64,000 nucleotides of DNA. It comes from Pelagibacteraceae bacterium AG-325-J13 (GTDB lineage Bacteria; Pseudomonadota; Alphaproteobacteria; Pelagibacterales; Pelagibacteraceae). The stretch is taken from NCBI GenBank assembly GCA_003282835.1, contig QBYL01000002.1, positions 55,001 to 119,000 on the forward strand. The letters run 5' to 3'. Below, in pieces: positions 16,654 through 25,672 of the stretch. The translations under genes were made by a program, and so were the position numbers. Under the pieces are notes generated by a model that saw only the letters and a list, made by a program, of their open reading frames with translations, ran no database searches and had not been told where the DNA came from. Each line of letters begins with the position of its first letter. Position 1 is the first letter of the stretch.

Positions 16654-17381
16654 AAGTCATAATTTTAGCTGGTGGTCAAGGCACGAGATTAGCTGAGCAT
16701 ACAAAGACAATACCAAAACCAATGGTAAAAATTGGAAATTACCCAATTATAATTCATATTATTAATCATTATTTAAAATATGACTTTAATGAGTTTTTTA
16801 TTGCCGCTGGGTACAAAAGTTACGTAATCAAGAGATATTTCAAAAATTTTAAAAAAGTTAATGAACCATTTTTTCATAAAATTTTCGGAAAAGAATGTTC
16901 AATTACAATTGCTGATACTGGACTGAAAACATTGACAGGGGGAAGATTAAAAAGAATGAAAAAATTTATCAAAGAAAAAGAGGATTTCATGTTTACTTAC
17001 GGAGATGGTATCTCTAACATTAATTTAAATAAACTTTTAAGATTTCATAAAAATTCGAAAAAACTGTCAACAATTACCGCAGTCCATCCACCAGCAAGAT
17101 TTGGTGAATTAATTTTAAAAAATGATTCAGTCAAAACGTTTAAGGAAAAACCACAAACAATATCTGGCTGGATAAATGGTGGTTTTTTTGTAACAAGTTA
17201 CAAAATTTTTGACTTCATAAACGGTGATAAAGAAATTCTAGAAAAAAAACCTTTAGAAAAATTAACACAGAAAAATCAATTAGCTGCATATAAGCATAAG
17301 GGTTTTTGGAAATGTATGGATACGGTAAGAGATAGAGATGTCTTAAAAGATATTTATAAAAAAAACAAATTTAAATTTTAG
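16650..17381 (+). CDS. rfbF: glucose-1-phosphate cytidylyltransferase (RfbF)
   Basis: 243 residues. LAGGQGTRLAEHTKTIPKPM (6-25) is the nucleotidyltransferase loop, FTYGDGISNIN the metal site, and ITAVHPPARFGEL, SGWINGGFFV and FWKCMDTVRDRDVL match RfbF specifically rather than RmlA. It makes CDP-glucose, the substrate of the RfbG dehydratase encoded four genes later. Confidence 0.9.
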   Translation: MKVIILAGGQGTRLAEHTKTIPKPMVKIGNYPIIIHIINHYLKYDFNEFFIAAGYKSYVIKRYFKNFKKVNEPFFHKIFGKECSITIADTGLKTLTGGRLKRMKKFIKEKEDFMFTYGDGISNINLNKLLRFHKNSKKLSTITAVHPPARFGELILKNDSVKTFKEKPQTISGWINGGFFVTSYKIFDFINGDKEILEKKPLEKLTQKNQLAAYKHKGFWKCMDTVRDRDVLKDIYKKNKFKF

Positions 17382-17392
17382 AAAGATTACAT

Positions 17393-18658
17393 ATGTCAAC
17401 GTGTATTAATTGTAAAAACCAAAATTTAATTAAGATTATTAAAATTGGTTCTCAACCATTAAGTGGTGTTTTTCTAAATAAGATAATCAAAAAACCAAAA
17501 AAATATTCTTTAGATCTTTTTCAATGCTCAAAATGCAAACTTGTTCAAATTGGAAAAATTATAAAAGCCCAAAAAATGTTTGGTAACACCTATGAATATA
17601 GGACATCATTAAGTAAGTTTATGTCCCAACATATAAATAAAAAAGCTAAAACTCTAATCAAAAAAAGATATGTAAAAAAAAATTCCTCAATTTTAGATAT
17701 TGGTAGCAATGATGGTACCTTTTTAAACAATTTCAAGCACAATCAAATATTAATTGGAATAGATCCATCTGCAAAAAAATTTTCAAATTTTTATAATAAA
17801 AATATTAAAACTATTTTTGAGTATTTTTCTAAAGAAAACTTAAACAAATTTATTAAGAGAAATTATAAATTTGATGTAATCTCTTCTTTTGCAATGTTTT
17901 ATGACATTAGCAATCCAAATAAATTTTGCAAGGACATAAAAGAATCACTTAATAAAAATGGAATTTGGATTTTGGAATTATCTTATTTGCCTCTAATGTT
18001 AAAAAATCTCACTTACGATCAAATTTGTCATGAACATGTTGCATATTACTCTTTAAATACATTTAAAAAGATAGCTGAAAAAAATAAATTAAAAGTTATT
18101 GATCTTTCATTCAATGAAATTAATGGAGGTAGTATAGAAATCATCTGTGCAAAAAAAGGTAGTAATCATAAAATTAATAATAATAAAATATCAAAAATTT
18201 TAAATGAAGAAAAAAAAATTAATATGAAATCATTTGAAAATTTTAATAAAAGAATAGATGATCTAAAATATTTGCTTCAATATTTTTTAAATTTAAAATC
18301 AAAAAAATATGTTATAGCATATGGAGCATCTACAAAAGGAAATGTAGTTTTAAATCACTGCAATGTTAAAAAAAGTCAAATCAGTGAAATTTGTGACGGA
18401 AGTTCTAGAAAGTTATCAAAATTTACGCCTGGCACGAATCTTAAGATAATTTCAAAAGAATTAATGCGTAAAAAAAATCCAGATTATTTATTAGTTTTAA
18501 TTTGGTCTTTCAGACAAGAGGTTATAAATCAAGAAATTAATTATTTAAAAAAAGGTGGAAAATTAATTTTTTTATTACCTAGATTCCATATTGTTAACAA
18601 AGAAAACTATAAAAATTATCTTAATAGTAATTTTAGCAACCTATCTTATAATTATTGA
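17393..18658 (+). CDS. sugar C-methyltransferase (TylCIII/NovU-like)
   Basis: 421 residues with three parts: an N-terminal zinc ribbon (C4, C7, C45, C48), a SAM-binding methyltransferase core with ILDIGSNDGTFL at about 100, and a C-terminal domain containing YGASTKGN. ICHEHVAYYS in mid-protein is typical of methyltransferases that put a methyl group on a carbon of a keto deoxysugar nucleotide. Lying between rfbF and rfbG, it most likely makes a C-methyl-branched CDP-6-deoxysugar. Position of methylation is not predictable; C3 is usual for the family. Confidence 0.82.
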   Translation: MSTCINCKNQNLIKIIKIGSQPLSGVFLNKIIKKPKKYSLDLFQCSKCKLVQIGKIIKAQKMFGNTYEYRTSLSKFMSQHINKKAKTLIKKRYVKKNSSILDIGSNDGTFLNNFKHNQILIGIDPSAKKFSNFYNKNIKTIFEYFSKENLNKFIKRNYKFDVISSFAMFYDISNPNKFCKDIKESLNKNGIWILELSYLPLMLKNLTYDQICHEHVAYYSLNTFKKIAEKNKLKVIDLSFNEINGGSIEIICAKKGSNHKINNNKISKILNEEKKINMKSFENFNKRIDDLKYLLQYFLNLKSKKYVIAYGASTKGNVVLNHCNVKKSQISEICDGSSRKLSKFTPGTNLKIISKELMRKKNPDYLLVLIWSFRQEVINQEINYLKKGGKLIFLLPRFHIVNKENYKNYLNSNFSNLSYNY

Positions 18659-18666
18659 AAAATAAC

Positions 18667-19485
18667 ATGAAAATTTTTGTTACTGGGGCAAGTGGATTTG
18701 TTGGAAAAAATTTTTGTGATATGGCTATTAAAGAAGGACATTATATTTTTGCTCCAACAAGAAAAAAAAATTTGCGTAAGAAAAAAAATTTAAAATGGCT
18801 TTATGGTGATTTTAACAAAAATTGGAAAAATGAACTCTCAAAGTCAGATATTCTTGTACATTTTGCAGCTGCAGGTTTAAACAATGATAGTTATAAAAAT
18901 ATTTTTGATGTTAATGTTTTTAAATCACTTGAATTACTAAATAATGCTATAAAAAATAATTGTAAAAGATGGTTAATCATTAGCACCTCTTCAGAATACG
19001 GTTTAAGAAATAAAAAAAAGATTTACAAATTCACTAAAAATTCTAATCGAATTCCTGACACAGAATATGGCTTGAGTAAAGCAATATTTACAGATCAAGC
19101 TATAAATCTAGCAAAAAAAAATTTATGTAGTACCAGAATAATGAGACTTTTTTCAATATATGGAAAAGGTGAACACAAAAAAAGATTGTATCCCACATTA
19201 CTCAATAATAAAAAAAAAATATTACACATAAAGAATCCTTACGAAACGAGGGATTTTACAAGTGTTAAATTTGCTTCAGAATTAATTTTGGACTCTTGCA
19301 ATTTTGATAAAAAAAAAATTAAGAATTATCAAATTTGGCACGTCTCCGAGAATAAACCTATGATGATCAAAGAATTTGTTAGAGAAATTTTAAAATTGAA
19401 AAAAGTTAAAAAAAAGGTGAAATTAAACACGAATAATATAGTAAAGTTTAATCATATTTCTGATAAAAAATCAGTTTGGAAATAA
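18667..19485 (+). CDS. NAD-dependent epimerase/reductase (extended SDR)
   Basis: About 272 residues from the ATG at 18667; the track starts at a TTG four codons earlier that overlaps the previous stop. MKIFVTGASGFVGKN at the start, STSSEYG with the active Ser, and TEYGLSKAIF with Tyr-Lys identify the family. It is somewhat shorter than usual (300-330). Probably a 4-keto reductase or epimerase finishing the branched CDP sugar. The next gene starts 11 bases after its stop. Confidence 0.72.
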   Translation: MKIFVTGASGFVGKNFCDMAIKEGHYIFAPTRKKNLRKKKNLKWLYGDFNKNWKNELSKSDILVHFAAAGLNNDSYKNIFDVNVFKSLELLNNAIKNNCKRWLIISTSSEYGLRNKKKIYKFTKNSNRIPDTEYGLSKAIFTDQAINLAKKNLCSTRIMRLFSIYGKGEHKKRLYPTLLNNKKKILHIKNPYETRDFTSVKFASELILDSCNFDKKKIKNYQIWHVSENKPMMIKEFVREILKLKKVKKKVKLNTNNIVKFNHISDKKSVWK

Positions 19486-19496
19486 AGAAAGTACTT

Positions 19497-20270
19497 ATGG
19501 ATAGAAATCGTACAGCAGTAATTTTGTGTGGAGGAAAAGGGACGAGACTTGGATCCATTGGAAAAAAGTTACCAAAAACATTGATTAAATTACAAGGTAA
19601 GGAAATACTCTGGTACATTTTAAAGATTTTAAAAAAAAATAATTTCAATCATATAATTTTACCTATTGGATACAAAGGTAGTAAAATCAAACATTTTATA
19701 AGAAAGAATAAGAAATTAATATCCAATGTGAATTTGATTGATACAGGCGTTGAAACAAATATTGGCAAAAGAATATCAATGATTAGGAGATATATTGTAT
19801 CATCAAATTTCTTACTTTTAAATGGTGACGCAGTTTTTGATTTTGATTTAAATAAAATGTTCTTAACACATAAAAAACAAAAAAGAGATATAACCTTTAT
19901 TTCAAGTGAAATTATCTATCCTTACGGGACAGTAGGAGTTAGAAATAATAAAGTTATAGATTTTAAAAGAAGCTTAAAATATGAAGCGCTAAGAGTTCGA
20001 AATGACAAAAACTATATTGCTTACAATTATACAGGAATGTCTATAATTAATACGAAAAAACTCACCAAACAAAACAAAAAATTTATTAGTTCGAAGAATT
20101 TTGAGATGGATTTTTTTCCATCTTTTATCAAAAGTTTCAAATCAAATTTAGTAAAATTATCAGGTTTTTGGCATTCCGTAGATAATTACAAAGATATTCT
20201 AGCTGTTAATAATAAAAAAATTTCCAAAGAAAAATATATGTTATTAAAAAAAATTAGAAAAAAATTATAA
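19497..20270 (+). CDS. second sugar-phosphate nucleotidyltransferase of the CDP-sugar block
   Basis: About 257 residues from the ATG at 19497; the track start at 19476 lies inside the preceding gene. VILCGGKGTRLGSIGKKLPKTLIKLQGK is the NTP-binding loop region, LLNGDAVFDFD the metal site, and GFWHSVDNYKD close to the end matches the closing region of the RfbF/RmlA-type fold. It is distinct from RfbF upstream and is probably for another sugar-1-phosphate, for example a heptose or mannose type; nucleotide and sugar are unknown. Confidence 0.75.
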   Translation: MDRNRTAVILCGGKGTRLGSIGKKLPKTLIKLQGKEILWYILKILKKNNFNHIILPIGYKGSKIKHFIRKNKKLISNVNLIDTGVETNIGKRISMIRRYIVSSNFLLLNGDAVFDFDLNKMFLTHKKQKRDITFISSEIIYPYGTVGVRNNKVIDFKRSLKYEALRVRNDKNYIAYNYTGMSIINTKKLTKQNKKFISSKNFEMDFFPSFIKSFKSNLVKLSGFWHSVDNYKDILAVNNKKISKEKYMLLKKIRKKL

Positions 20271-20272
20271 TC

Positions 20273-21358
20273 ATGATTGATAAAAAATTTTGGAAAAATA
20301 AAAAAGTTTTGATAACCGGTCACACAGGTTTTAAAGGTGCTTGGTTATCAATAATTTTAAATACTTTAGGAAGTAAGGTTTATGGATATGCTTTAAATCC
20401 AGCAGGTAAAAAAAATTTTTTCCTTGAGGCAAATTTAAAAAGAATTTTTAAGAAGGATATAAGACATGATTTGAGAAATATTACATTTCTTAAAAAACAA
20501 TACAACAAGATAAAGCCTGATATCATTATTCATTTAGCTGCACAGTCCAGTGTAATAGAAAGCTTTAAAAATCCTAGGTATACAGTAACGACAAATGTAA
20601 TTGGTACTTACAATTTACTAGAAACAATTAAAACTTCTAAAAAAACTAAATGCTTACTAGCTATAACAACTGATAAAGTTTATCAAAATTATGAAACTGC
20701 TAAATATTTTGATGAAAATTCTAAATTAGGCGGTGATGACATTTATAGCGGAAGTAAAGCTTGTTGTGAAATTTTAGTACATAGTTATAGAAAATCTTTT
20801 CTTAAAGACTCAAAGTGTCGTGTTGCAACAGCTAGAGCTGGAAATTGCTTTGGGGGCGGCGACTGGACCGAAGATCGAATTGTAAAAGACTGTCTTGAGA
20901 CTTTCTACAATAATAAAACTTTAGTTCTAAGAAATCCAGATGCAACAAGGCCATGGCAGCATGTTATTGAACCATTAACTGGATATTTAATTTTAATACA
21001 AAAACTTTGTTCAAACAAAGGAGCTGAATTTGAAGGCCCATGGAATTTTGGTCCAAGCCTAAAACAAAATCTTAAGGTAAGAAAATTAGTAAATATTTTT
21101 AAAATAAAAATGAACTCAAGATCAAAAATTGCTATTAAAAGAAATTATAAAAAATTTAAAAAAATTAAAATATTTGAGTCTAAACATTTGAATATTAACA
21201 GTAAAAAGGTAAATGAATATTTAAGTTGGAAACCAGTATTATCTATTAAGGAAGCAGTTTCTTTAACTGTAAATTGGTATAACGCCTTCAAACAAAATAA
21301 AAATCTTATTAAGATTTCACAAGAACAAATCTCTGACTATTTCAAAAAGATTAACTAG
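20273..21358 (+). CDS. rfbG: CDP-glucose 4,6-dehydratase (RfbG)
   Basis: 361 residues. ITGHTGFKGAWLS near residues 13-25 is the NAD loop as found in RfbG; HLAAQSSVIES, TTDKVYQN, DDIYSGSKACCE (Tyr-Lys) and AGNCFGGGDWTEDRIVKD are specific to CDP-glucose 4,6-dehydratases. It converts CDP-glucose from RfbF to CDP-4-keto-6-deoxyglucose. No RfbH (C3 dehydratase) gene is visible, so the product is probably a 6-deoxy and not a 3,6-dideoxy sugar. Confidence 0.93.
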   Translation: MIDKKFWKNKKVLITGHTGFKGAWLSIILNTLGSKVYGYALNPAGKKNFFLEANLKRIFKKDIRHDLRNITFLKKQYNKIKPDIIIHLAAQSSVIESFKNPRYTVTTNVIGTYNLLETIKTSKKTKCLLAITTDKVYQNYETAKYFDENSKLGGDDIYSGSKACCEILVHSYRKSFLKDSKCRVATARAGNCFGGGDWTEDRIVKDCLETFYNNKTLVLRNPDATRPWQHVIEPLTGYLILIQKLCSNKGAEFEGPWNFGPSLKQNLKVRKLVNIFKIKMNSRSKIAIKRNYKKFKKIKIFESKHLNINSKKVNEYLSWKPVLSIKEAVSLTVNWYNAFKQNKNLIKISQEQISDYFKKIN

Positions 21359-21372
21359 TCTTTATTAATTAA

Positions 21373-22392
21373 ATGGACTTATCAATTTGTATACCAACGT
21401 TTAATCGAAATAAACAATTAGATAATTGTTTAAATTCAATTTTAATAGCTAGTAGAAATGTTAAAAATTTTAAGTTTGAAGTATGTATATCTGATAACGC
21501 TTCACAAGACGATATTATTCCAATTATTGATAAATATAAAAAAGAGTTGAATATAAAGATTAATAAAAATAAAAAAAATTTAGGATTTGCAGTTAACGCT
21601 CTTAAATCTATCAATTTAGCAAGTGGAAAATTTGCATGGTTTTTAGGTGATGATGATTTAATATTGCCCAAAACCTTAGAATATTTAAAAAAAATTTTCG
21701 ATGAAAACTCTTCAGTTGAATATTTTTTTATTAATTCCTACCATCTTGATATTGCTTCTTTAGATGATTTTCCACATCCCTTTGATACTAATAACTTAAA
21801 AAGTTTTAAAATGAAAAAAATATCATCATACCCAAAAAACAGTTTAGTAAATTTTTGGGATGTAATTGATCCAAACGTATCCTGGGAGTTTTTAATAGGT
21901 ATATTTTTAAGTATTTTTAAAAGAGATAAATGGTTAGAAAATAAAAAAGTGTTAAATTTAAATGATATAGAGGATACTAGAGTGTGGTCAAATTTTGATA
22001 ACACTTGTATGAATGCAAAAATTATAGCAAGTGCTTTTAAAAACTCAAAATCATTTATTTGTGCTGAACCATTATCTGTTAACTTATTTGGAAAAAGAGA
22101 GTGGGGAACACTATATGAATTTGTTGAAATTGTAAGAATACCCGAGTTAATTGATCATTATAAAAAAGAAGGCCTTCCTTTAAAGCAATATTTATACTGT
22201 AAAAATTATTCTTTAAGAAATTTTGTAAATTTTTTTGTAAAAATTCTTATTGGAGGAAAAAAAGCTGGATTACAATATGTAAGCTTTAGAAAGCATGTTT
22301 TAAATAATCTGATTTTTCCATATGCTTGGTTATCTTTATTCTTTTTTATATTTAGAAAATTTAGAATAATGTTAAATTTAAATAAATCATGA
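21373..22392 (+). CDS. family 2 glycosyltransferase
   Basis: 339 residues. GT-A fold start LSICIPTFNRNKQLDNCLNS, ISDNASQDD, and the metal-binding WFLGDDDLILP near residue 95. The layout resembles abequosyl/tyvelosyl transferases, which use CDP-linked deoxysugars, and it follows the CDP-sugar genes directly. The C-terminus has one amphipathic or membrane-associated stretch (about 310-335). It probably adds the CDP-derived sugar to a lipid-linked glycan on the inner face of the inner membrane. Confidence 0.82.
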   Translation: MDLSICIPTFNRNKQLDNCLNSILIASRNVKNFKFEVCISDNASQDDIIPIIDKYKKELNIKINKNKKNLGFAVNALKSINLASGKFAWFLGDDDLILPKTLEYLKKIFDENSSVEYFFINSYHLDIASLDDFPHPFDTNNLKSFKMKKISSYPKNSLVNFWDVIDPNVSWEFLIGIFLSIFKRDKWLENKKVLNLNDIEDTRVWSNFDNTCMNAKIIASAFKNSKSFICAEPLSVNLFGKREWGTLYEFVEIVRIPELIDHYKKEGLPLKQYLYCKNYSLRNFVNFFVKILIGGKKAGLQYVSFRKHVLNNLIFPYAWLSLFFFIFRKFRIMLNLNKS

Positions 22393-22835
22393 AAAATATT
22401 ATTCAAGATATAAAAATTAAACCTTTAAAAATAATACCTGATAACAGAGGCAAAATTATGCATATGCTAAGATCAGATGATGACAATTTTGAAAAATTTG
22501 GAGAAATTTACTTTTCAACAATTTATCATAATGTTGTTAAAGCTTGGCATCTTCATAAGGAGGCAACTCTTAATTACGTTTGTGTAAGCGGCGAAGTAAA
22601 ACTTGTTTTATTTGATGATAGAAAAGATAGTAAATCATTTGGGATGCACCAAGAAATAATCTTGTCTCCAAAAAAATATGTGCTTGTAACTATACCCCCG
22701 AATATTTGGAACGGTTTTAAAGGACTATCAGAAAATGAATCAATAATAGCAAATTGTCTTAATCAGCCTCATAATGAAAATGAAATGGTCAGAAAAGACC
22801 CATCTGATAAAAGTTTCAAATATGATTGGATTTAA
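22389..22835 (+). CDS. RmlC-like cupin, dTDP/CDP-4-dehydrosugar 3,5-epimerase-like
   Basis: 148 residues, shorter than RmlC (about 180). The cupin motif AWHLHKEATLNYVCVSGEVKL, then VLFDDRKDS and LVTIPPNIWNGFKGL, match RmlC-type epimerases that act on 4-keto-6-deoxy sugar nucleotides. It overlaps the GT2 by 4 bases, and its 3' end overlaps the convergent membrane protein gene by 20 bases. The CDP-4-keto sugar from RfbG is the likely substrate. Confidence 0.78.
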   Translation: MKNIIQDIKIKPLKIIPDNRGKIMHMLRSDDDNFEKFGEIYFSTIYHNVVKAWHLHKEATLNYVCVSGEVKLVLFDDRKDSKSFGMHQEIILSPKKYVLVTIPPNIWNGFKGLSENESIIANCLNQPHNENEMVRKDPSDKSFKYDWI

Positions 22836-24135
22836 TTTTTTTATCTTTCCTATTAAAAACCATTGTGATTAGCAAAGATGTAATTACAATCATATAGGTT
22901 GAATTAGATGTTGTAAAAAATCCACCAGTAGATTGAAAAGGAAAAAAATACATTAAAAAATTAAAGATTAATAAAATTAAATATTTTGAATTTAAAGAAT
23001 TTTTCGTTCTATAAAGTGTTTTAGAAATTTTAATTATATTCAATAAAACAATTATCAAAAAGCTTAATATAATAATTAATCCTAACAAACCCGTAGTAAC
23101 TAAAATGTCTAAATAAAAGTTGTGAGGATGTTGTGAACATTTAAACAACGATTTTTCATTACATTTCTTTAGAAAATTTTTTAAGCTAACTCCAAATATT
23201 TTATTATCTTCCCACACAAATATTGCATTCATAAAAAGGTTATGATGTCCAGATCCTTTATTCATATTTACTCTTTTTTCTTTGTCCCATTTTATCTCTT
23301 CGAGTTTTTCCTCGTCCGTTGTAATCTCATAAATTTTCATACTTTTTATAATGAGTTCAGAGGCATTATCGTAAAAAGATCCATACTTTTGTTGAGCAGT
23401 ATCTGGAGTGAAAATATTAATAAAGATCATTAAAATTATAAAAGATGTTAAAATACTTAAAAATTTTGTTTTAAAATAGCATAATCCATACATTGTAAAA
23501 AAAATAAACCACATTAACATCGGAACTCTTTGCCAACTGACCAAGATTGCTATATTTAAAATAGATAGATAGATAACCCTTAAAATAAACTTTAAATTCT
23601 TTTTAAGATTTAATTTTTCAAATAAAAAAAAAGCAGCAAAAAAACCAAATTGCTTTAGAAAAGAGCCAGCTATTCTTTCGTCTCCAAAAAAACTTGTAGC
23701 ACCGTTGTCTAAAATTTTTAGGCCTATCACGTTAAAACCCGAGAAATGTTGAATTATCAAATCTAAAGCTACAATTGATACAAAAAAGAAATAAAATTTA
23801 AATACTTTTTCTAAATTAATTATATTTTTATTAAGAAAATAATTTAAAAAATAAAATAGTATAAAAAATCTTAAATAAAATATTGATTTTATTACGTTGT
23901 GTTCATTAATAATTGACGACAATATTATACTTAAACAAAATATTAGAAATATAACTTCATAAAATTCTAACGAAAATTTTACTTTATTTTTAACAAAGTA
24001 TATTAATGATAGAATTGAGAATAAAATTGTAAATGCGTTTATTGAAAAATTTCCTAAAATGAAAAAAATAGGAAATAAAACTACAAGCAAATTTAAAACT
24101 TTATCAATTTTTAAATAGTTAGCAGAAACAACCAT
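22816..24135 (-). CDS. O-antigen ligase/polymerase-like membrane protein (Wzy_C)
   Basis: 439 residues with about ten hydrophobic segments spread over the protein and a large polar loop at about 250-345. The loop includes GHHNLFMNAIFVWEDNKIFG and SQHPHNFYLDILVTTGLLG, the pattern (paired His-Asn, then ETGLLG-like) of the Wzy_C/WaaL family. It would join or polymerise lipid-linked glycan on the periplasmic side. It runs opposite to the sugar operon. No Wzx flippase is visible in the window. WaaL versus Wzy cannot be told from this sequence. Confidence 0.75.
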   Translation of the reverse strand: MVVSANYLKIDKVLNLLVVLFPIFFILGNFSINAFTILFSILSLIYFVKNKVKFSLEFYEVIFLIFCLSIILSSIINEHNVIKSIFYLRFFILFYFLNYFLNKNIINLEKVFKFYFFFVSIVALDLIIQHFSGFNVIGLKILDNGATSFFGDERIAGSFLKQFGFFAAFFLFEKLNLKKNLKFILRVIYLSILNIAILVSWQRVPMLMWFIFFTMYGLCYFKTKFLSILTSFIILMIFINIFTPDTAQQKYGSFYDNASELIIKSMKIYEITTDEEKLEEIKWDKEKRVNMNKGSGHHNLFMNAIFVWEDNKIFGVSLKNFLKKCNEKSLFKCSQHPHNFYLDILVTTGLLGLIIILSFLIIVLLNIIKISKTLYRTKNSLNSKYLILLIFNFLMYFFPFQSTGGFFTTSNSTYMIVITSLLITMVFNRKDKKIKSNHI

Positions 24136-24217
24136 AATAATTTATAATATATTTTATGTTTAATTCAAAAAAAAATTTGTTTTTATATTTAGAAATGAAC
24201 TAAAATTCTTTTTTTAA

Positions 24218-24292
24218 GGGCGTGTAGTTCAATGGTAGAACGCTACGTTGACATCGTAGAGGTCATAAGTTCGATTCTTATCACGCCCACCA
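24218..24292 (+). tRNA. tRNA-Val (GAC)
   Basis: Cloverleaf read by eye: acceptor GGGCGTG pairs with CACGCCC, D arm GTTC/GAAC, anticodon stem CTACG/CGTAG around loop TTGACAT (anticodon GAC), T arm ATAAG/CTTAT with loop TTCGATT, and an encoded CCA end. It stands between the O-antigen ligase-like gene and the FkbM gene, at the right side of the surface-glycan block. Confidence 0.95.
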
Positions 24293-24299
24293 TTATTTT

Positions 24300-25169
24300 T
24301 CACTTTTTTTCAAAAAAATAATTGTAAACCTTTTCTAATTTTTTATCTTTGTATGCATCTAAATTTTCAGCTCTTTTTTTTCCAGAAATCTTAAAATTAT
24401 TGATATCCATTATTTTTAAAACTTTTTCAAATTGTTGTTTATAATTTTCATTTAATTCTATTGCAACGCTTTTAATTTTTTGATCTTTTAAGTAATTTTG
24501 AGCTCCTTCTAAGATCAAATGCTCTATTCCATCGACATCAATTTTAATATAATTTGGTATCTCAAGAATTTCATTTTTAATTAGATAATTTATATTTGTT
24601 CCAAAAATACTATATTTATTTTCTGGATTAAATTTTAAACCTTCAAAGTTTTTGGGTTCACCGAAGCTATGAACCCCTAAACCTTCCATAAATTTACTTT
24701 CATAAAAAATTAAATGTTTGTTTTCAACATTACTTAATGGAAATTGATTGACTTTGATTTTATTTTCTAAATTATTTATAGAAATATTTCTTGTTAGAAT
24801 TCTTAAATTACTAGTTGATGGTTCAAAACTTATCACTTGAGCATTTTTATGTTTTAACGCCGCATAAATTGAAAAAATACCTATATTAGAACCAATATCC
24901 CAAAAAATGCATTTTTCATTAGCATCAAAATTATCTATCCATTCAATTGTTTCGGGTTCTTTCGAATAAAACTCACTGATTAACCAAGATGAAATATAAT
25001 TTGGAGTAAAAAAAGTTATATCTTTACCATTAATTTTAATAGTCTTATAGGAAGTTTCTTCAATAAAGTCTTTAAACCAAATAAGAAAACTTCTTTTAGT
25101 TATTTTTTTAAAAATATAGTCAAATCCCCAAATTATCTTATAAATTATTTTAGCTAAAATTTTAGTCAT
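24300..25169 (-). CDS. FkbM-family methyltransferase
   Basis: 289 residues. The SAM motif is CIFWDIGSNIGIFSIYAA (about 88-105), followed by ISFEPSTSNLRIL, and IKIDVDGIEHLILEGA near residue 210 is the FkbM signature. These enzymes O-methylate sugars or other hydroxyls and are common in marine surface-glycan clusters. It ends 7 bases from tRNA-Val and its upstream region faces the 5S gene. Substrate unknown. Confidence 0.85.
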   Translation of the reverse strand: MTKILAKIIYKIIWGFDYIFKKITKRSFLIWFKDFIEETSYKTIKINGKDITFFTPNYISSWLISEFYSKEPETIEWIDNFDANEKCIFWDIGSNIGIFSIYAALKHKNAQVISFEPSTSNLRILTRNISINNLENKIKVNQFPLSNVENKHLIFYESKFMEGLGVHSFGEPKNFEGLKFNPENKYSIFGTNINYLIKNEILEIPNYIKIDVDGIEHLILEGAQNYLKDQKIKSVAIELNENYKQQFEKVLKIMDINNFKISGKKRAENLDAYKDKKLEKVYNYFFEKK

Positions 25170-25254
25170 TAAATTAACTTGTTTTAAAGGCTTGCATTTA
25201 AAGATTGAACTAATTTAGTCGATTAATTCACCGTTTACCATTGATAATTTGATA

Positions 25255-25283
25255 TTTACAAAAATGAATATAAATACTATAAA
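25255..25283 (+). promoter_or_regulatory. sigma-70-type promoter for the 5S rRNA gene
   Basis: TTTACA (25255-25260), a 17-base spacer, and TATAAA (25278-25283). The predicted start point, 6-7 bases downstream, coincides with the mature 5' end of 5S at about 25290. Match quality is moderate in AT-rich DNA, but the spacing and the landing point agree well. Confidence 0.55.
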
Positions 25284-25288
25284 TCGTT

Positions 25289-25406
<118 letters not shown>

Positions 25407-25415
25407 TAATAAATT

Positions 25416-25541
25416 ATGAAAGTAGCTAGCTCGTTAAAATCATTAAAAAAAAGAGATTTGAACTCTAAATTAGTTAAACGAAGAGGCAAACTCTACGTAA
25501 TAAATAAAAAGAACCCTAAATTTAAAGCACGCCAAGGTTAA
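25416..25541 (+). CDS. rpmJ: 50S ribosomal protein L36
   Basis: 41 residues, too short for the ORF track: [20 protein letters not shown] and on to PKFKARQG. This is the zinc-free, slightly longer L36 type usual in alphaproteobacteria (no CxxC...C/H set). It begins 10 bases after the 5S 3' end, with no room for a normal promoter, so it is probably read through from the 5S promoter or uses one within 5S. The next gene starts 3 bases after its stop. Confidence 0.92.
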   Translation: MKVASSLKSLKKRDLNSKLVKRRGKLYVINKKNPKFKARQG

Positions 25542-25544
25542 ATT

Positions 25545-25655
25545 ATGAGTGGCCAAGATTATAAAGAGACTTGGAAAGGTTTTACCAAGTTTGTTTTATG
25601 GGGTACAATAGCTGTAATTGCGATCTTAGTAATACTTGCTTTAACATTACTTTAA
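25545..25655 (+). CDS. small aa3-type cytochrome c oxidase subunit IV
   Basis: 36 residues, missed by the track. A short polar N-terminus (MSGQDYKETWKGFTKF) is followed by a single membrane helix to the end. This matches the tiny bacterial aa3-oxidase subunit IV family, which typically reads xYxxTWxGFxK then one helix. The gene often stands next to pntA in alphaproteobacteria, as here. It would sit in the inner membrane with the terminal oxidase. Confidence 0.8.
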   Translation: MSGQDYKETWKGFTKFVLWGTIAVIAILVILALTLL

Positions 25656-25672
25656 TCTACAAATAATCTACA

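Noticed and set aside
18655-18666. TTG start for the epimerase at 18655 given in the track
   Set aside because: The ATG at 18667 starts directly at the family N-terminus MKIFVTGASG; the four extra residues add nothing.
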